The notes under the pieces are model-generated. The model ran no database searches. It was given only the letters and a program-made list of their open reading frames with translations, and was not told the DNA's origin. A program made the translations under genes and the position numbers. Source: Talpa occidentalis (taxonomy: Eukaryota > Chordata > Mammalia > Eulipotyphla > Talpidae). From it: DNA of 64,000 nt. The stretch lies in contig NW_023601433.1 of the NCBI RefSeq assembly GCF_014898055.3, forward strand, positions 84,577,106 to 84,641,105, written 5' to 3'. Below, one piece after another: positions 22,434 to 35,924 of the stretch (its first letter is position 1; each line of letters starts with the position of its first letter).

Positions 22434-22713
22434 TTTTTTTTTTTTTTTAAAGATTTATTTATTTATGCATTCAAGAGCTGGGGTACAGGCCAGAGATGCG
22501 GGGGGGTGAGAGGATTCACCAGAGACAGAGAGGGGAACAGAACAGGCAGACTGACTAAAGTACACTGCTGAGGAGAGCAGCAGACAAGTCAGGAGAGGTC
22601 TGCTGCGCCATGTGGGTAGCTCCCTGGCTGGCCCGGGGATCGAACTCGTGTTGCAGAGGCTGCGGATTGCTTCATAGTGCTGTACTTAACCCCTTGCGCC
22701 ACCAGGGAGACCC
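22434..22713 (-). mobile_element. tRNA-derived SINE, type B
   Basis: Reverse copy, T-run to cgccaccagggagacccc. Third reverse SINE within 900 bases. Confidence 0.9.
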
Positions 22714-24079
22714 CTGGACTTTCTTTACACATGTTTTGAATGAATCATTTTGGTGTCATTAATAATAACTCACAGTGACACTTAAGTTTCTGTTCTCTGA
22801 TCCCCAGTCATTTTTCTTGTGTTCATAGATGGACATCTGCATCTATTACTATCCCTCAATATTCTGTCCCTTAATATTCTCCCTTAATATTCTGTCACTG
22901 GGATCACACTACATATGGCATTTATACCTTACACTAAATAGTTTGTCATAAAGATACTTTTCGTGTCAATATGTAAAAGTTACCAATGCTTTTTTAATAG
23001 GTTATATTTTATTTTTGTATTTTGTTTAACCAACCAAATTGCTTTATTTCTCTAAAATTTACCTTGTGAGTTAATATAGGCATTAGGCATTATTCTTTAG
23101 CAATGAGAACACTGAGGCTTTTCTAGTTAAAGAGTAAATTACACCTTAGTAAGTATTGATTGAGCTCCTGCTGGAAGCCCAGAAATGTGTTAATTCCATC
23201 CATACATTTGTTTAAAAACTTCCTTTTATTTTTCAGATTTGCTCAACTTTGTTTCTCCTTTTTTATTGAGGTGCCATTAGTTTACAACAGTGATGTTTCA
23301 TCCCAGTACTCACTTCTTCGCTGTCAGTGTCTGCTTCTCAGTTAAATTCCTGTTTCTTTTCTCTGAGCTTATTTCTCCCTCTTTTTATTGCTTTTCCTTT
23401 TTTAATTATCCACTGGTGTGACAAAAATGGCCATCATTAGGCAGTGAGGTTTTACTTACCATTCAAATCACATCTTCAGCATTCAGAATCGTAGAACTTG
23501 TAATGCTGAAAAGAATCTTGAGATCATTTAATCCAACTTTTTTCCCAGAAGATAGGGAGTTTCTTTAGCTTCTTATGACCATTGCTAAGGGCTTGGCGTC
23601 TTTTAAAATCACATTGGAAAATGAAATAGGTTGCAGGTAGCATGGCACAGGCCCTGACTGTTACCAGCCAGAACAGGAATTAAGAGGAAGCATTTCGGGA
23701 CTTGTAAAATTTCCTAGACTAGTCTTTTATCTATAAGATAAAAGTATCTTATAAGAAGTATAAGAAGATGTGGAATGTGTATTTTACATCCTTTTTTTCT
23801 ACTTTATTTTTGTAGTAATTGGCTTTTGATTTATTTTACAAAAGTTTTCTTCTGCCATGGTTGTGAAAAAACCTGGTTCTTCACCACAGATAGTCTGAAG
23901 AGTACTGACATGGAATATCTAATGCAGCGTATGACAAATATTAGGCGCTCAAAAACTTTACCTTCATTGTGTTTTGAAAGTTTGTGTTTACTTTTGGTGA
24001 CAATGTGTGGCATCTGATTAGCTGATAAATGAAACATTATTTTCTAAAAATGAGGTGGTTAAAATTGACACTGTTGGTT

Positions 24080-24610
24080 TCAAATATTGCAGGTCCTCAG
24101 ATAACATCATTTAGTTATAACATTGATGAGGGGGAAAAAAAAGATTCTAGCTGGGACTACTCTGTGTGAGTTTGGATGTTCTGCCAAGTCTGCATGGATT
24201 TTCTCCAGGAACTCCCGTTCCCGAGACTTCCCAAAGATGTGCACATGAGGTTGGTTGGCGTGATTCAGCTGGCAGAGTGCTGGTGGGTGGGTGTGAGGGG
24301 CCCAGCTGTGGAAGGGTTCTGTCAAGGGTTGGGGCCTACCTTGCACCCTGAGCTGCCAGGAGCGGCTCTGGCCACCTGAAACCCTAAACTGGAATGAGTG
24401 GGTTGAAAAATGCATGAATGCAGATGATTCTTCAATATGGGAAGTGTTGGGTCTTTGTAAGTCTGGTGGTGTTCCAGATATATCCCACAGGAACTTAACT
24501 TTTGTTTATAGATACATTTGCCTTTGGCAAAATTGGTTTCATTATAATCTTTTAGCTTAAATTCGCAGTTTCCTAAAACCAATCCATGATGCTAAGTGAG
24601 GATTTCCTGT
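24080..24610 (+). mobile_element. Ancient RTE-type (MamRTE/L4-like) fossil
   Basis: Reads ttataacattgatgag, then ttctgccaagtctgcatgg, ttcccaaagatgtgcacatg, accttgcaccctgagctgc and aaactggaatgagtgggttg, ending near gatgctaagtgaggatttc. I recall this order of blocks from an old mammalian RTE-class repeat. The exact family name is uncertain. It is well preserved for its presumed age. Confidence 0.5.
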
Positions 24611-26917
24611 GCAAGTAATTCAATTTTCTCCTTTTTAAACTTAGTCTATGCCTTGAGGAGCGATATATTCACAGAAGAAATGTAATATATTTGCACTGAT
24701 TCTTGGAAATACTTTCTACAACATTTAATATGCTATATCCTCAGCTCAACAAGGTTGAAGGGACTTAAACTTTTTGGTAGCTAGCCATATCCATAAATAT
24801 TTGAATATATCAGTGTAGTGTTTACATATTATCTTCTTGGATAAGAGAAAGAAAAGATCTAGTGAGATACAATGGAACTTTTGTCCATTTTCTCAGATCA
24901 CTCAGTTTTGAGGCAGTACATGATTGTAATGCTACTTGGCTCTCCTGTTTTGATGCATTTTAGCGCCACATGCAGTGGCCCTTATATTTTTAACAATCCT
25001 TGAATATGCTTTGGAATTAGAGTAGTGCAGTCTTAATTTTTCAAATAGTAGTTAAGCTTATATATATGACACAATAAGTCTAGACTATCAGAGGCTGTTG
25101 GCTTGCAGTGGTGTTTGCAGGTTTGGGAGACATATTTTTTGTTACTAAAGATCAAGAAATTGCTACTTCCATTTAAGGATAAAGAAAGATAGAAAGGTCA
25201 GAGACCAAGCCAAGTGGCTTTCCTTAAATAGCACCCCCTTTACAATTCTGAATCCTTAGAAAGGAGATTCTTTTGACTTAATAGATTTTGTTTTGGTAAA
25301 TAAAAAAATTATTTGAATGTTAAGAAATCTGTAAGGATTGTTTTTCACTTGGTGATACCATTCACTCCTAATGTAATTGGACAAATTTTTATCCATATAT
25401 TAAAATGGAATATTTTATTTTTTTTAAAAATCCCATTTGGTAAATCCTTAATCTTTATTTAAATATAGAATAAACATTTGATCTATAGGGCAGTATTTTC
25501 TCTGCTTTAAGCCTTTACTTATAGAATACTCAAATTCTTATCCATGTTTGAAACAACTAGAATGTGAAATAGCCAACCAATACCGTGGTTAGGAGTATTT
25601 TTGTAGTGATATCTTGAAATAATTTGAGATTCAAAGTATTCCTCCCTGGTTTTAAAAGTAGTATTTGAATAACACAACCAGGGTTTCCTTTTTCTGTCTC
25701 TTTTATGAGCAAACAGAAGAACTTAAGAAAAAAAAAAAAGAACCACTATTAATCCTCTTGAGACATACTACATTTTGGCAAATGCTATGCTAATGAGATT
25801 AAAATTATCCTCCACATTTTGAAAGTTATATTTCTCTAATTTTAGCAAGCAGGTGAATCCTAGGGTGGGGGGCAGGAAGTGAAGATTCTTTTAGCCTAAT
25901 TTTTCAAGAAAAATCCAAGTTTAGAATTTATTTTGGGATTTTTTGCTTTGACGCAGGAAAGGATCTAGCCATAGTTTCCTAAAATAACTCAGTGTCTTTC
26001 TGTCCAGCAGTCACTGCTGACACCCAAGGAAAAGTCATATTTTGGAAAATATGAAAGACATGAGAAGCTGACACTCTTTCAGTGGTATATGTTCTTCAAT
26101 GAGAAAGACAATAAAAACTGGTCCATAGGTGATTAAAGATTTCAGAGCCTTTTCTCTCAGGCAGCATGTTTAAAGATAGAGGAATAGTATGGATTGTGAA
26201 CTCTCCAGTGGCCTAGAAAGGTACCTGGTAAGGGTTCCTCACCAGTCCTTTCAGGTTGTCCTTGACTTAGTGAAGCCACATGCTGGTCGTTGGAACTGCA
26301 GAACTGCCAGGGTAAGGTGGCTGGAGAGGTCGGCATGGTTTTCATCTGGAAATGCCAGTCCAGAGACTGTCCAGTCAGGCTCTTAGTTGTGAAATCCCTC
26401 TGTTTGTTTCCAAGGTTTTGATCCGGGCTAATGCAGAGGGCTTTGTCCCTGTCATGGAAGTCTATTAACATGAAGACAACTAAAGAAATAAATTTTTTTT
26501 CATTAAAAAAACCCTGCTTTTAGGAGAGTTTGAACACAACTTTTAGGTCATAAAAGGAAAAACAGAGCTCTTAATAATAAAGAAAGCTCAGTTTCATGAA
26601 GAAATAAAAACATAGAAAAAGACTGCAGTGAGTGCAAGAAGGCAGGAGGCCCAAAGCCTGGCTGAGGGGAGCACTGCCACTGGATTGCGCACTGTGGCTG
26701 ATGCTTTAGATACTGACTCGGGCTCTTGGATGGTAAGGAGAAACTTTGGGTCGTTTTAGGTCAAGTCTCTCTGCAAGGAATTGTCCAAAAGATTTTTGAT
26801 GCTTAGTATTTCAAGATGCTAAATATTCTCAAAATGTGCATTTTCCTCCCCTTGTTAGATCATAACTCATTGTGTTCAAGTTTCACAACACAGTTCCCAA
26901 AATATAACTTTGAATGT

Positions 26918-27183
26918 ATTTTTTTTAAAGATTTATTTTATTTATACAAGAGCTGGGGTACAGGCCAGATGTGCGGGAGGGTGAGAAGATTCACCAGAGA
27001 CACTGGGGAGCAGAACAGGCAGACAGACCGCAAGCACTGCTGAGGGGAACAGTGGGTGGGACAGGAGAGGTCTGCCTTGCCATGTGGGTATCTCTGTGGC
27101 CGGCGGGGATCAAACCGGCACTGTCAGGCTGTGGACAGCTTCACAGCGCTGCGCTCAACCACCTGTGCCACCGGGGAGGCCCC
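26918..27183 (-). mobile_element. tRNA-derived SINE, type B
   Basis: Reverse copy with the gctggggtacaggccagat block and a ccaccggggaggcccc end. Confidence 0.9.
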
Positions 27184-27465
27184 GAAAGTGTTTTCTATAA
27201 TTAAAATTTATATGAATTTTGTTTTGAGAATTTTTTAAACCTACCTGAAGGTAGTGGGAGAGAATTAGATATTCCTACTCCAAATCATAATTTGGTGGCT
27301 CGGAGAGCCTTACCATTTCTTGTCACTTCATCATAGCTTCTCAGTATTACTCTGTTGTACATATTTGAATGGATGCAAGCGAATAACAAATTAAGAAGCA
27401 AAAGTCCAGCTTGAATATTGCCTTCCATTATGTAATTTTTGTGCATATTAAAAACTATACCTCTG

Positions 27466-27741
27466 GGGCCGCCCTGATGGTGCAGGAGGTTGAATGCCGC
27501 ACTGTGAAGCTGTCCACAGCCTCTGAAGTGCAGGTTCAATCCCCGCCAGCTGGGGAGAAACCCACATGGCGCAGCAGACCTTTCCTGTCTCGCCTGCTGC
27601 TCTCCTCAGCAGTGTATTTCCTCAATCTGCCTGTTCTGTTCCCCACTCTGTCTCTGGTGAATCCTCTCACCTCCCACACTCTGACCTGTACCCCGGTTCT
27701 TGTATGAATAAATAAATCTTTAAACAACAACAACAACAAAA
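27466..27741 (+). mobile_element. tRNA-derived SINE, type B
   Basis: Forward copy starting gggccgccctgatggtgca. Its tail is caacaacaacaac plus an A-run. A perfect 15-bp duplication, aaaactatacctctg, lies at 27451-27465 and 27742-27756. Confidence 0.94.
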
Positions 27742-29648
27742 AAAACTATACCTCTGTACTATCTAAAACCAGGAAAAATCCTCACCAGCTTCATCAAATC
27801 TAACAAACAACATATTTATAAGGTGTTTTTTTTTTTTTTTTGCTGTGTAATCTAATATTAAGCTACAGTAATTCACTTATTTAACATAGGAAATTTTTCC
27901 TTTGGATGTTTCTGTTCCAGGCCTCTGGATTAAGCTATTGCATTACTTAGGAAGGTGATGGTGAATATGTTTGAATAGTTGATTTAAACATCTAGACTAG
28001 TATGGATTGTACCTAGTGGTTTTATTTTGGGTTATCCTTTTTCCTTTTACCATGTCTTAACTGTTAAAGAGACCTACTGTGGCCAAAACTAAACAGATAC
28101 ATCTTTTATCTACTGATGATTTTCCTGTTTCCAAGATGAATTGAAGCTATGACTTTATACCCTGATAAATTTTAAAAACTAGGCATTCTATAAAAAAAAG
28201 CCAAAAAAGTTTCCTAATAAGAAAGGTTCTTAGTTCCATAACTGCATATGCATTTGGGAATGAGATTCTCAGCTTTCTTACTACTCACAGTGTGTATGTG
28301 TTTACTGAATATTTTTTATATTTTTATTCACATTTCTGAGTGATTGCTAGATGTGGGTCATTCTGTCTGAAGGAATAGGAGATTGAGCACAGGAATGGTC
28401 TGACATGCCTTGGACAAAAAATTTTTGTCTCTTCAACACACTGAACAGTATGTTAAGCTACCTTACTTAGCAGATGCATGTGTCCTTGATGACAAAAATC
28501 TTTCTTGAGCATTTGCGTAATTTAAGTGGGGCAGTGTAGTGTAGAAAATATGCAGAAATACTGTTATGAGCATCCATGATTTATCTGTAACTTTCACAGG
28601 GGAAACCCCTCAACTAACCCCTCAACATAGTAAATTAAAACTTTTCACTTTTACTCCTTTGCCTAGAATTTTGTTTATTAAAGCATGAGATGCATTTGGT
28701 TCTGTCTAGGTACTATTAATAGTTTCTAGACAGATTATGAAATCTCTAGAGTTGTCTTTGTTGGGGCACCTGCTTAAATAGTCCTCTTTAAACCACTAAC
28801 CTGGTTTTTACTATTAAAGATTATTTAAACTGTCCGACTAGAGAAGATCTCCATGGTGTGTGAGCCATATTATGACTTAGCAGGAGGACCAGCTGTCTTC
28901 CCTTATCTGTGTCCTGGCAGACAAGAAACACACCCACCCTGGCATGTTTGGTGAGAGTGATAGTGTCAGAGCTGATGTTGAACCCTGTCCCTTTTCATGT
29001 CCTGTTCTTAATGTAATCTTGTGTTACTTTGGAAGCAAGAGATTTTAATTCCTTGTAAACACTTATAAAGCAAGTCAGAAAGGGTGTGCAAGGGCTGGCT
29101 ACTTGATTCATCGACACAGAAAACTGAATTCTCATCTTTCATATCTGCCACATACAGAAAATAAACTCTTACCCACACCAAATTGGTGGCTAGAATGTTA
29201 AATGAGGTGATGGATAAATGAAAGTGATGATTTATGCTTCCATTCACACTCAGGTGAATTTCTGACACAGAATTGAGCTCTTTCTTTCAGAGACTAAAAG
29301 ACCCTTAATGTAAATTGAACCACAGTTTAGTATGTCGTTCTAATGGACTGAGCTGTGTCAGCCAAAAGAGTTGACCTCTTACCCAAAGGTATTGACATCA
29401 CAAATAAGAGCAGACTCTGGAAAATGAAAATTGAGTGTGTCTTGCTGACAACTTCAAGGTTTTTAATTGGATTATTTTTTTCTTTAGAGGAAATAAAGTT
29501 TTATTCACTTGAGGGACATGCTATAGATGTTTGATTCTGTGGAAGCCTAGAAAAATTAATTCATCCAAGAACATTTAAGCGTACCATTTATTAGATAAAA
29601 ATATACAGAGATGAGGAGTGCCTTTTACTTCATCTGCTTCATTTCCTT

Positions 29649-29935
29649 TTTTTTAAACAATTTCTTCTTTTTTTTTTTTTAATATTTATTTATTTATTTA
29701 TACAAGCACTGGGTACAGTCAGAAGCACGGGAGAGTGAGAGAATTCACCAGAGTCAGAGTGGAGAGTAGAACAGGCAGACTGACAAAATACACTGCTGAG
29801 GGGAGCAGCGGGCAGCAGGAGAGGTCTGTGCGCCATGTGGGACCCTCGCCCTGCGGCTGGGGATAGAACTGGCGCTGCCGAGGCTGCGGGCAGCTTCGCA
29901 ACCCAGCGCTCAGCCGCTGCGCCACCGGGGAGGCC
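29649..29935 (-). mobile_element. tRNA-derived SINE, type A
   Basis: Reverse copy. A perfect 15-bp duplication, ctgcttcatttcctt, lies at 29634-29648 and 29936-29950. Confidence 0.95.
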
Positions 29936-31026
29936 CTGCTTCATTTCCTTAATAAAGAAAAGCAAGAGGTCCTCTAGGAAGCAAATTCTGAAATTTGCAC
30001 TGGATTATTTAGAAGTTTATGAGACGATGACAGTACTGCCTCCCAAATCAGTGAAACCAAAGCAAGGAAAGTTACCTAAGATAATTTTTTTCTAATAACA
30101 TACTGTTTCCTAGAAATGATTATTACCGTCTTCATTTTAGCATGTTGTGAGCATGTTTATCTTGGGTTTTAGTCTAAGAAGACATTTGAAACATGCTGTA
30201 TTTTTATCACCAATAGCTTGTTTAAAAATTATAAAAAATTTTCAGGAGTATAAAATTACTCAAAGCATTCCCAACCTACTCTATCACTTTTCTAATATTA
30301 AGTAGGTTTCTTTAATCAAATTCTTTTTTCTCCTTTACCTTCAACCTTTATCAAAAATACAATTCTCTTATGTTTGCTTACCCATTTTTACTCTATAACA
30401 CAGCAGGCACTGTTTTCAGGAAAAGGTTAAAATTAAGAATAATGTATTTCCTCTGACCACCCTTTTTGTAATGCCACAGCTGAATTCTGGACCTGTTTCT
30501 TTTGCCATCTGTTCTCAGCATGGGTAAGTTGAGATTCATATAAAAACAAGAAAGAAGGGAAACTAGACATTTCATCGACTTCTTCCCCAAGAAGCATGGC
30601 TTATCTTTGCCAATTAGATTCTTCACTGGAGAATATCTTGACATGAGAAGTTCTTGATATGGAAATATCATGCAGGATATTTTAAAAATGTTGATTTTGG
30701 AGTATATTCTTTCAGATTTCTTTATAATTTTAAAGTGAATTATTTTTAAAGTATTAAAAAGGGAAAAATTTTGTAGCTTGCTCTATTTACCTAATGTTTT
30801 AAGTATTTCCCCCAAGGTAATATACTCCCCCCGCAAGGCAATTTGTACTTATATGGTTTAAAACTTGAGATGAGAGGAAAAAAACAACAAAACTGGAGAT
30901 GAGAAAAAAAGAAAAATCAACCATAATTCATCCACCGTTATTTTATTCCTCTTCTCTTCCTCTCTATAAATATACACATACATTAATATATAAAATATAT
31001 ATACACATTTAAAATACAGGATTGTG

Positions 31027-31297
31027 GGCCTCCCCTGGTGGCGCAGCGGTTGAGCTCTGGGCTGCGAAGCTGCCTGCAGCCTCTGCAGCACCGGTTCTAT
31101 CCCCGGCCACTGGAGGAGGGTCCCACATGGCACGCAGACCTCTCCTGCCACCCGCTGCTCCCCTCAGCAGTGTACTTCGGTCCTTCTGCCTGTTCTGCTT
31201 CCCGCTCTGGCTCTGGTGAATCCTCTCACCCTCCTGCGCTTCTGACTGTACCTAGTGCTTGTATAAATAATAAAAATAAAGAAATCTTTAAAAAAAA
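31027..31297 (+). mobile_element. tRNA-derived SINE, type A
   Basis: Forward copy. The 15-bp duplication aaatacaggattgtg lies at 31012-31026 and 31298-31312. Confidence 0.94.
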
Positions 31298-31404
31298 AAA
31301 TACAGGATTGTGCTCAGCCCAGCATTTTAGTGCATGTAAGTGTTCAGTTGTGGACCCATAGTTCTGTTAGGTTCAACAGTCAGGAGCACTGTAGAACCTC
31401 TTTC

Positions 31405-31678
31405 TTTCTTTCTTTTTTCAGATTTATTTTTATTTATAGAAGAGCTGGGGTGCAGGCCAGAGATGCGGGGGGTGAGAGGATTCACCAGAGACAGAGTGGG
31501 GAACAGAACAGGCAGACTGACCGAAATTCACTTCTGAAAGGAGCAGTGGGCGAGTCAGGAGAGGTCTGCTGCGCCATGTGGCTTGCTCGTTGGCCAGCTG
31601 GGGATCAAACTCGTGCTGCAGAGGCTGCGGACAGCTTCATAGGTTGCCTCTAAGCCCCTTGCGCCACCAGGGAGGCCT
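31405..31678 (-). mobile_element. tRNA-derived SINE, type B
   Basis: Reverse copy. The flanks ctgtagaacctctttc and ctatagaacctatttc form a 16-bp duplication with two mismatches. Confidence 0.92.
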
Positions 31679-32581
31679 CTATAGAACCTATTTCAAGGAC
31701 AACTAGAATCTACTTGATGAGGCTTATTTCTTTCAGCCCTAAAATTGATTAGTTCTGTAAATCGTGCTTTAGAGATTGCTTACAAAAATAGAAAGCCAAT
31801 AGGGTCACTGATAAAAAATATATGACCCTTCTAGTGCATTCCCTTGTAGAGCCCTTCTTGTGTTAGTCTAGCTAATTTCTTAATGTCAAAGCAGTCATAA
31901 CTTTTCTCTGTGCTGAAGTAATGTGAATAAATTAAAAAAAAAAAATCCCCCTATTGTTCGAGCACTTGGTCTTTAGACTTTCAACCTTCATGTTCATCAT
32001 ACCCCCATTTTTTATGCTCAATCTCTATGGTCTGTCCAAACTAAGAAATAGACTTTCTGCTCAAGCCTGGGGCAGGGACTTGGCAGAGCCAATGAAGTGA
32101 CAGTCTGAAAAAGCTCAAGCAGGGAATTCTGTGTGTTGTCCTATTACACGTCATCCATATAAATGGAACATGTTTATAGTTCATATGGCAAGCAATTGGC
32201 ATGAGAGCTAACACAGCTTGGGCCAACATACTGTCCTTATGTTCTAAATCAGCAATTCTTAACACCTGCTGTGGGCCCCCCTCCTTCTGCCCTGAGCATC
32301 ATTGAGTTAGGAACCATAGTGACTGGGGGGGGAGTGTGATAGATCTCTCAGCTGTGTTGGAATAGAAAGAAGGTTGTGAATCCAAGTTTTACCCACCCTA
32401 GGTGTTTGGTATTATTCCTGTTACCTGTAATACACATTAATGGTTACTGGTGAGTAATTGAAGTGCAGATAAATTCTGCAAGTTTTCCAGGCTTTGTATT
32501 CCAGTCACTAGGTTATTCCCATTGCTGGGGTGTCATTTTTTCAAAGAGCCTACTTAACAGATACCATTTATATCACATCTT

Positions 32582-32853
32582 TATTTAAGATTTATTTTTA
32601 TTTATTTATGCATACAAGAACTGGGGGGTAGGGCAGAGGTGGAGAGGGTGAGAAGATTCACCAAAGACAGAGTGGGGACCAGAACAGGCGGATCTGTTGA
32701 GATACACTGCTGAGGGGAGCAGCACATGAGACAAGAGAGGTCTGCTGCGCCCTGTGGGTCAGCTCCCTGGCTGGGGATTGAACTCATGTCACAGTGGCTG
32801 GCGCTAGCGTGATGGTGCTGAGACATTAACCCCCTGTGCCACCAGGGAGGCCC
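32582..32853 (-). mobile_element. tRNA-derived SINE, type B
   Basis: Reverse copy ending gtgccaccagggaggccc. No clean flanking duplication seen. Confidence 0.9.
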
Positions 32854-33419
32854 TGTATCAGAGATTAAAAAAATTAAACATTTTTTCCCTACCTCTTATG
32901 AAATAAATATTTTTTAATATAATGTATATGTTTATGAAAAAGAAACTGAGGTATGTAGAATTTGGGCCCATGGGTTTGCTAATTATAGCCAGGAAGTCAA
33001 ATTCAACCCACTGATAGATTTTATTTGACATTTCTCATAAATAATTGAATTTGAATGCTTTAAAAAGAGTGTGGATTCTCTGGTTTGCCATGGATTTCAG
33101 AGTTTCCTCTCTATGAAATACTAATCTAAATAAATTGATAATCCATTCTTACTGGGAAAGCTTTGATTTAGGAAAGTGAAATTCCATTTTTGTCTCCTCT
33201 CCTGTGTTCAGAATGAGAGCAGCTGCGTACAGTGGTCACTGAACACATTCCCTTCCTGTTTCCCAGCCACCGAGACCGTGGGGTGGGAGGCAGCCACCTG
33301 TGACTGGCAGAGCAACTGTGGAGGAGCTATGGCAGCTCCACACAAAAGCTTTATCTCCTGCATGTTGTGACGTGGTCATTTCTAGAAATCCAGGAGTAGT
33401 TTTAACCACTGTGGTCTTG

Positions 33420-33486
33420 GTTTCCTTCCTTCCTCCTCCCTCCCCCCCCCTTCCCTCCTTCTCCTTTTCTTCCTTCCTTTCTTTTG
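33420..33486 (+). repeat. Pyrimidine-rich low-complexity tract
   Basis: Sixty-odd bases of T and C (ttccttccttcctcctccc and similar, with a nine-base C run). A polypurine strand of this length can adopt unusual structure but needs no function. Confidence 0.9.
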
Positions 33487-33609
33487 AATTTAGTATCTGG
33501 CATTTGAATAGTTCATCCTCCCAATGAGGGCTGGTTTGTGTGCAGTAATAGACTTTATCCTACACAAGGAAATTGGGTGCCAGGAGAGGGTGGTTGAGTT
33601 TTCCAGGTC

Positions 33610-33762
33610 ATACACTGTAAGAACTACTGGGATGCCTGTTAAATATCCAATTCCTAGGACCGCTGATGCAAAGCGTGGGAAGAGTATGTTTCTCTAGCTA
33701 GTGCTTAAGGTGATTCCTATCGGCACGTGTGGGAAGCACTGGTGATGTGCTTTAGAACGTGG
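33610..33762. mobile_element. Possible MER5-type DNA transposon fossil
   Basis: Blocks such as atccaattcctaggacc and aggtgattcctatcgg, ending gggaagcactgg, resemble MER5-class hAT elements. Weak. Confidence 0.4.
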
Positions 33763-33764
33763 GA

Positions 33765-33985
33765 CCAGATTTTAGAGACTGCATTTTAATCCAGTTCACC
33801 AATTGCTAGTGAAGTGACCTGGGCCATTGGTTTCACCTTCTAAACCAGCAATTTTCTTATCTGTAAAGTGGGTACAGCACTACTACTTACATACCTGATG
33901 CTACGATTTTCTAGATTAAGGGCCATAGTGAATGGAAGCTTCTTAGCATAGTTTCCGGCACACAATAACACTTGGCAACACTTGG
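33765..33985 (+). mobile_element. MIR fragment
   Basis: Contains gaagtgacctgggccattgg, then ttcttatctgtaaagtggg, then tagtttccggcacacaataa. This is the sense order of MIR (gtgaccttgggcaagt; catctgtaaaatgggg; tgcctggcacatagta). Confidence 0.65.
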
Positions 33986-34372
33986 AACTCCCTTGCTAGC
34001 AGCTTTCTGTTGAATTCTTGAGCTACAGCTTTCTAGAACCATCACGGAGGGTTCACTTGCTTTTTATTATTTCTAAAATAACTTATTAACAAAGGTAATA
34101 CATAGTGGCTGGAGAAAATTTGAAAAAGAAGAAGAAAATGAAATTGTTCATATTCCATTATTTCATGAGTTTACTGTCTCTGTTAACCATAGTTATGTGA
34201 TTAATAGTAATTTTTGTAAAATACTTAATTGTCCTTAAATTGCTTATTTTGTTATTTACCTTTGTGTTTCTTACATTATTAAGATAGTGTTTTTTTAATG
34301 GTTAGTTTTTGTTTTTATAGATATGGTTTAGCTTTGTTTATTGTTTTTGTATTGTTCCATTGTTCATTTTTT

Positions 34373-34646
34373 TAAAAAGATTTATTAATTTGTTTATTTG
34401 TTTATACAAGCACTGGGTACAGTCAGAAGCACAGGAGGGTGAGAGAATTCACCAGAGCTGGGAGCAGAGCAGGCAGAAGGACCGAAGTACACTGCTGGGG
34501 GGAGCAGCGGGCGGCAGGAGAGGTCTGCGTGCCATGCGGGACCCTCCTCCGGTGGCCGGGGAGCAGCCGGGGATCGAACCGGCACTGCAGAGGCTGCGGG
34601 CAGCTTCGCAATCCAGCCCTCAACCGCTGCGCCACCGGGGAGGCCC
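34373..34646 (-). mobile_element. tRNA-derived SINE, type A
   Basis: Reverse copy flanked by tgttcattttttt on both sides (34361 onward and 34647 onward). Confidence 0.93.
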
Positions 34647-35623
34647 TGTTCATTTTTTTTAAATTAAAATTTTTTTGCATGCAGTGGACCTACTGTCATT
34701 TTTGTCTCCAGTCTTCTCTTCTTTCTGTCAGCACCTATGTGCCTCTGCTATTTTGAGCTTTTTATGAAGTCTCAGTTACATTAGTTTTGGAATTTAAGGT
34801 ATTGCTGGCTTGTTTAGTTTCTTGTAGTGTGGCTGTTTATGTTTTATTGTCATCCGGGTTGTTTCATAAATTACACGACGGTTATAATAGCACTCTAGTC
34901 TTTGATTTACAACTTAAGTTATATCACTGAAATAGGATATTGCTGGATATTTCTGTGTTGGTTGTTGATTTCTATCTAGAATTAGAAATGCCTTGGAGTT
35001 AAAATTTTAAAAGTTCTCCCAAGAGTGCACAGCTCTAAGTAAATGGAAACCAAAATTAATTAATAAAAATTAAGTGATCTGTAGACTTTCCTCAGAAGTC
35101 CTTGTGGAGAGATGCTTAGGATTCATGTTCAGTCCTATTCAAATCCCACGCCATTGTCCCCTTATCAGACTTGGCCTTCTGCAGGCGTGTCCATCTCAAC
35201 TCTTAGCTTGTTTAGTCACGGAGCGTGAGGATGCTACCTGTAGGGGAGGTAGTACAGGATTGTCTTTTTTATTTTTAATATCAGCATCGTTATAGTTATG
35301 GTTTTGCAACTTTTGTCTATGCAGTATCTTTGAACTTGATTCATATGTATATGAGTTGCTCAGTCTCATTCTTTCAGACTTTCTCACAGATTGTTTAGTC
35401 CTTTTCCAGACAGTTTTTTCTAGTAGTTTTCACTGTCTTTGTACTTCCACATGTTTCTGAATCCTCACAGTGCTTCTCAAAACTTTGCACATAAGAAAAC
35501 ACATTATAAATAAAGCTGCTGAATTGAATTTGAAGAATGACGTTTTATTGAATTTATTTATAGATAGAATCAGTAGTATTTGTTAAAGTAGTAGTAGTAT
35601 CAAAAAATTTGAAGTTTAGTTTT

Positions 35624-35924
35624 TTTTTTTTTATAGAGGCACGTTTTATTTATTTGTTTGTTTGTTTGTTTGTTTATACAAGCACTGGGTACAGTCAGAA
35701 GCGCGGGAGGGTGAGAGAATTCACCAGAGCCAGAGCAGGGAGCAGAGCAGGCAGAAGGACCGAAGCACACTGCTGAGGGGAGCAGCGGGCGGCAGGAGAG
35801 GTCTGCGCGCCATGTGGGACCCTCCTCTGGTGGCCGGGGAGCAGCCGGGGATCGAACTGGCGCCGCAGAGGCCGCGGGCAGCTTCGCAACCCAGCGCTCA
35901 ACCGCTGCGCCACCGGGGAGGCCC
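35624..35924 (-). mobile_element. tRNA-derived SINE, type A with extra 3' block
   Basis: Reverse copy. After the T-run it reads tagaggcacgttttattta, the inverted extra 3' block. The duplication tgaagtttagtttt lies at 35610-35623 and 35925-35938. Confidence 0.95.

Noticed and set aside
23775..24037. Overlapping short frames on both strands near 23.8-24.0 kb
   Set aside because: No conserved motif, no splice signals in keeping, and the same length occurs by chance in AT-rich intron.
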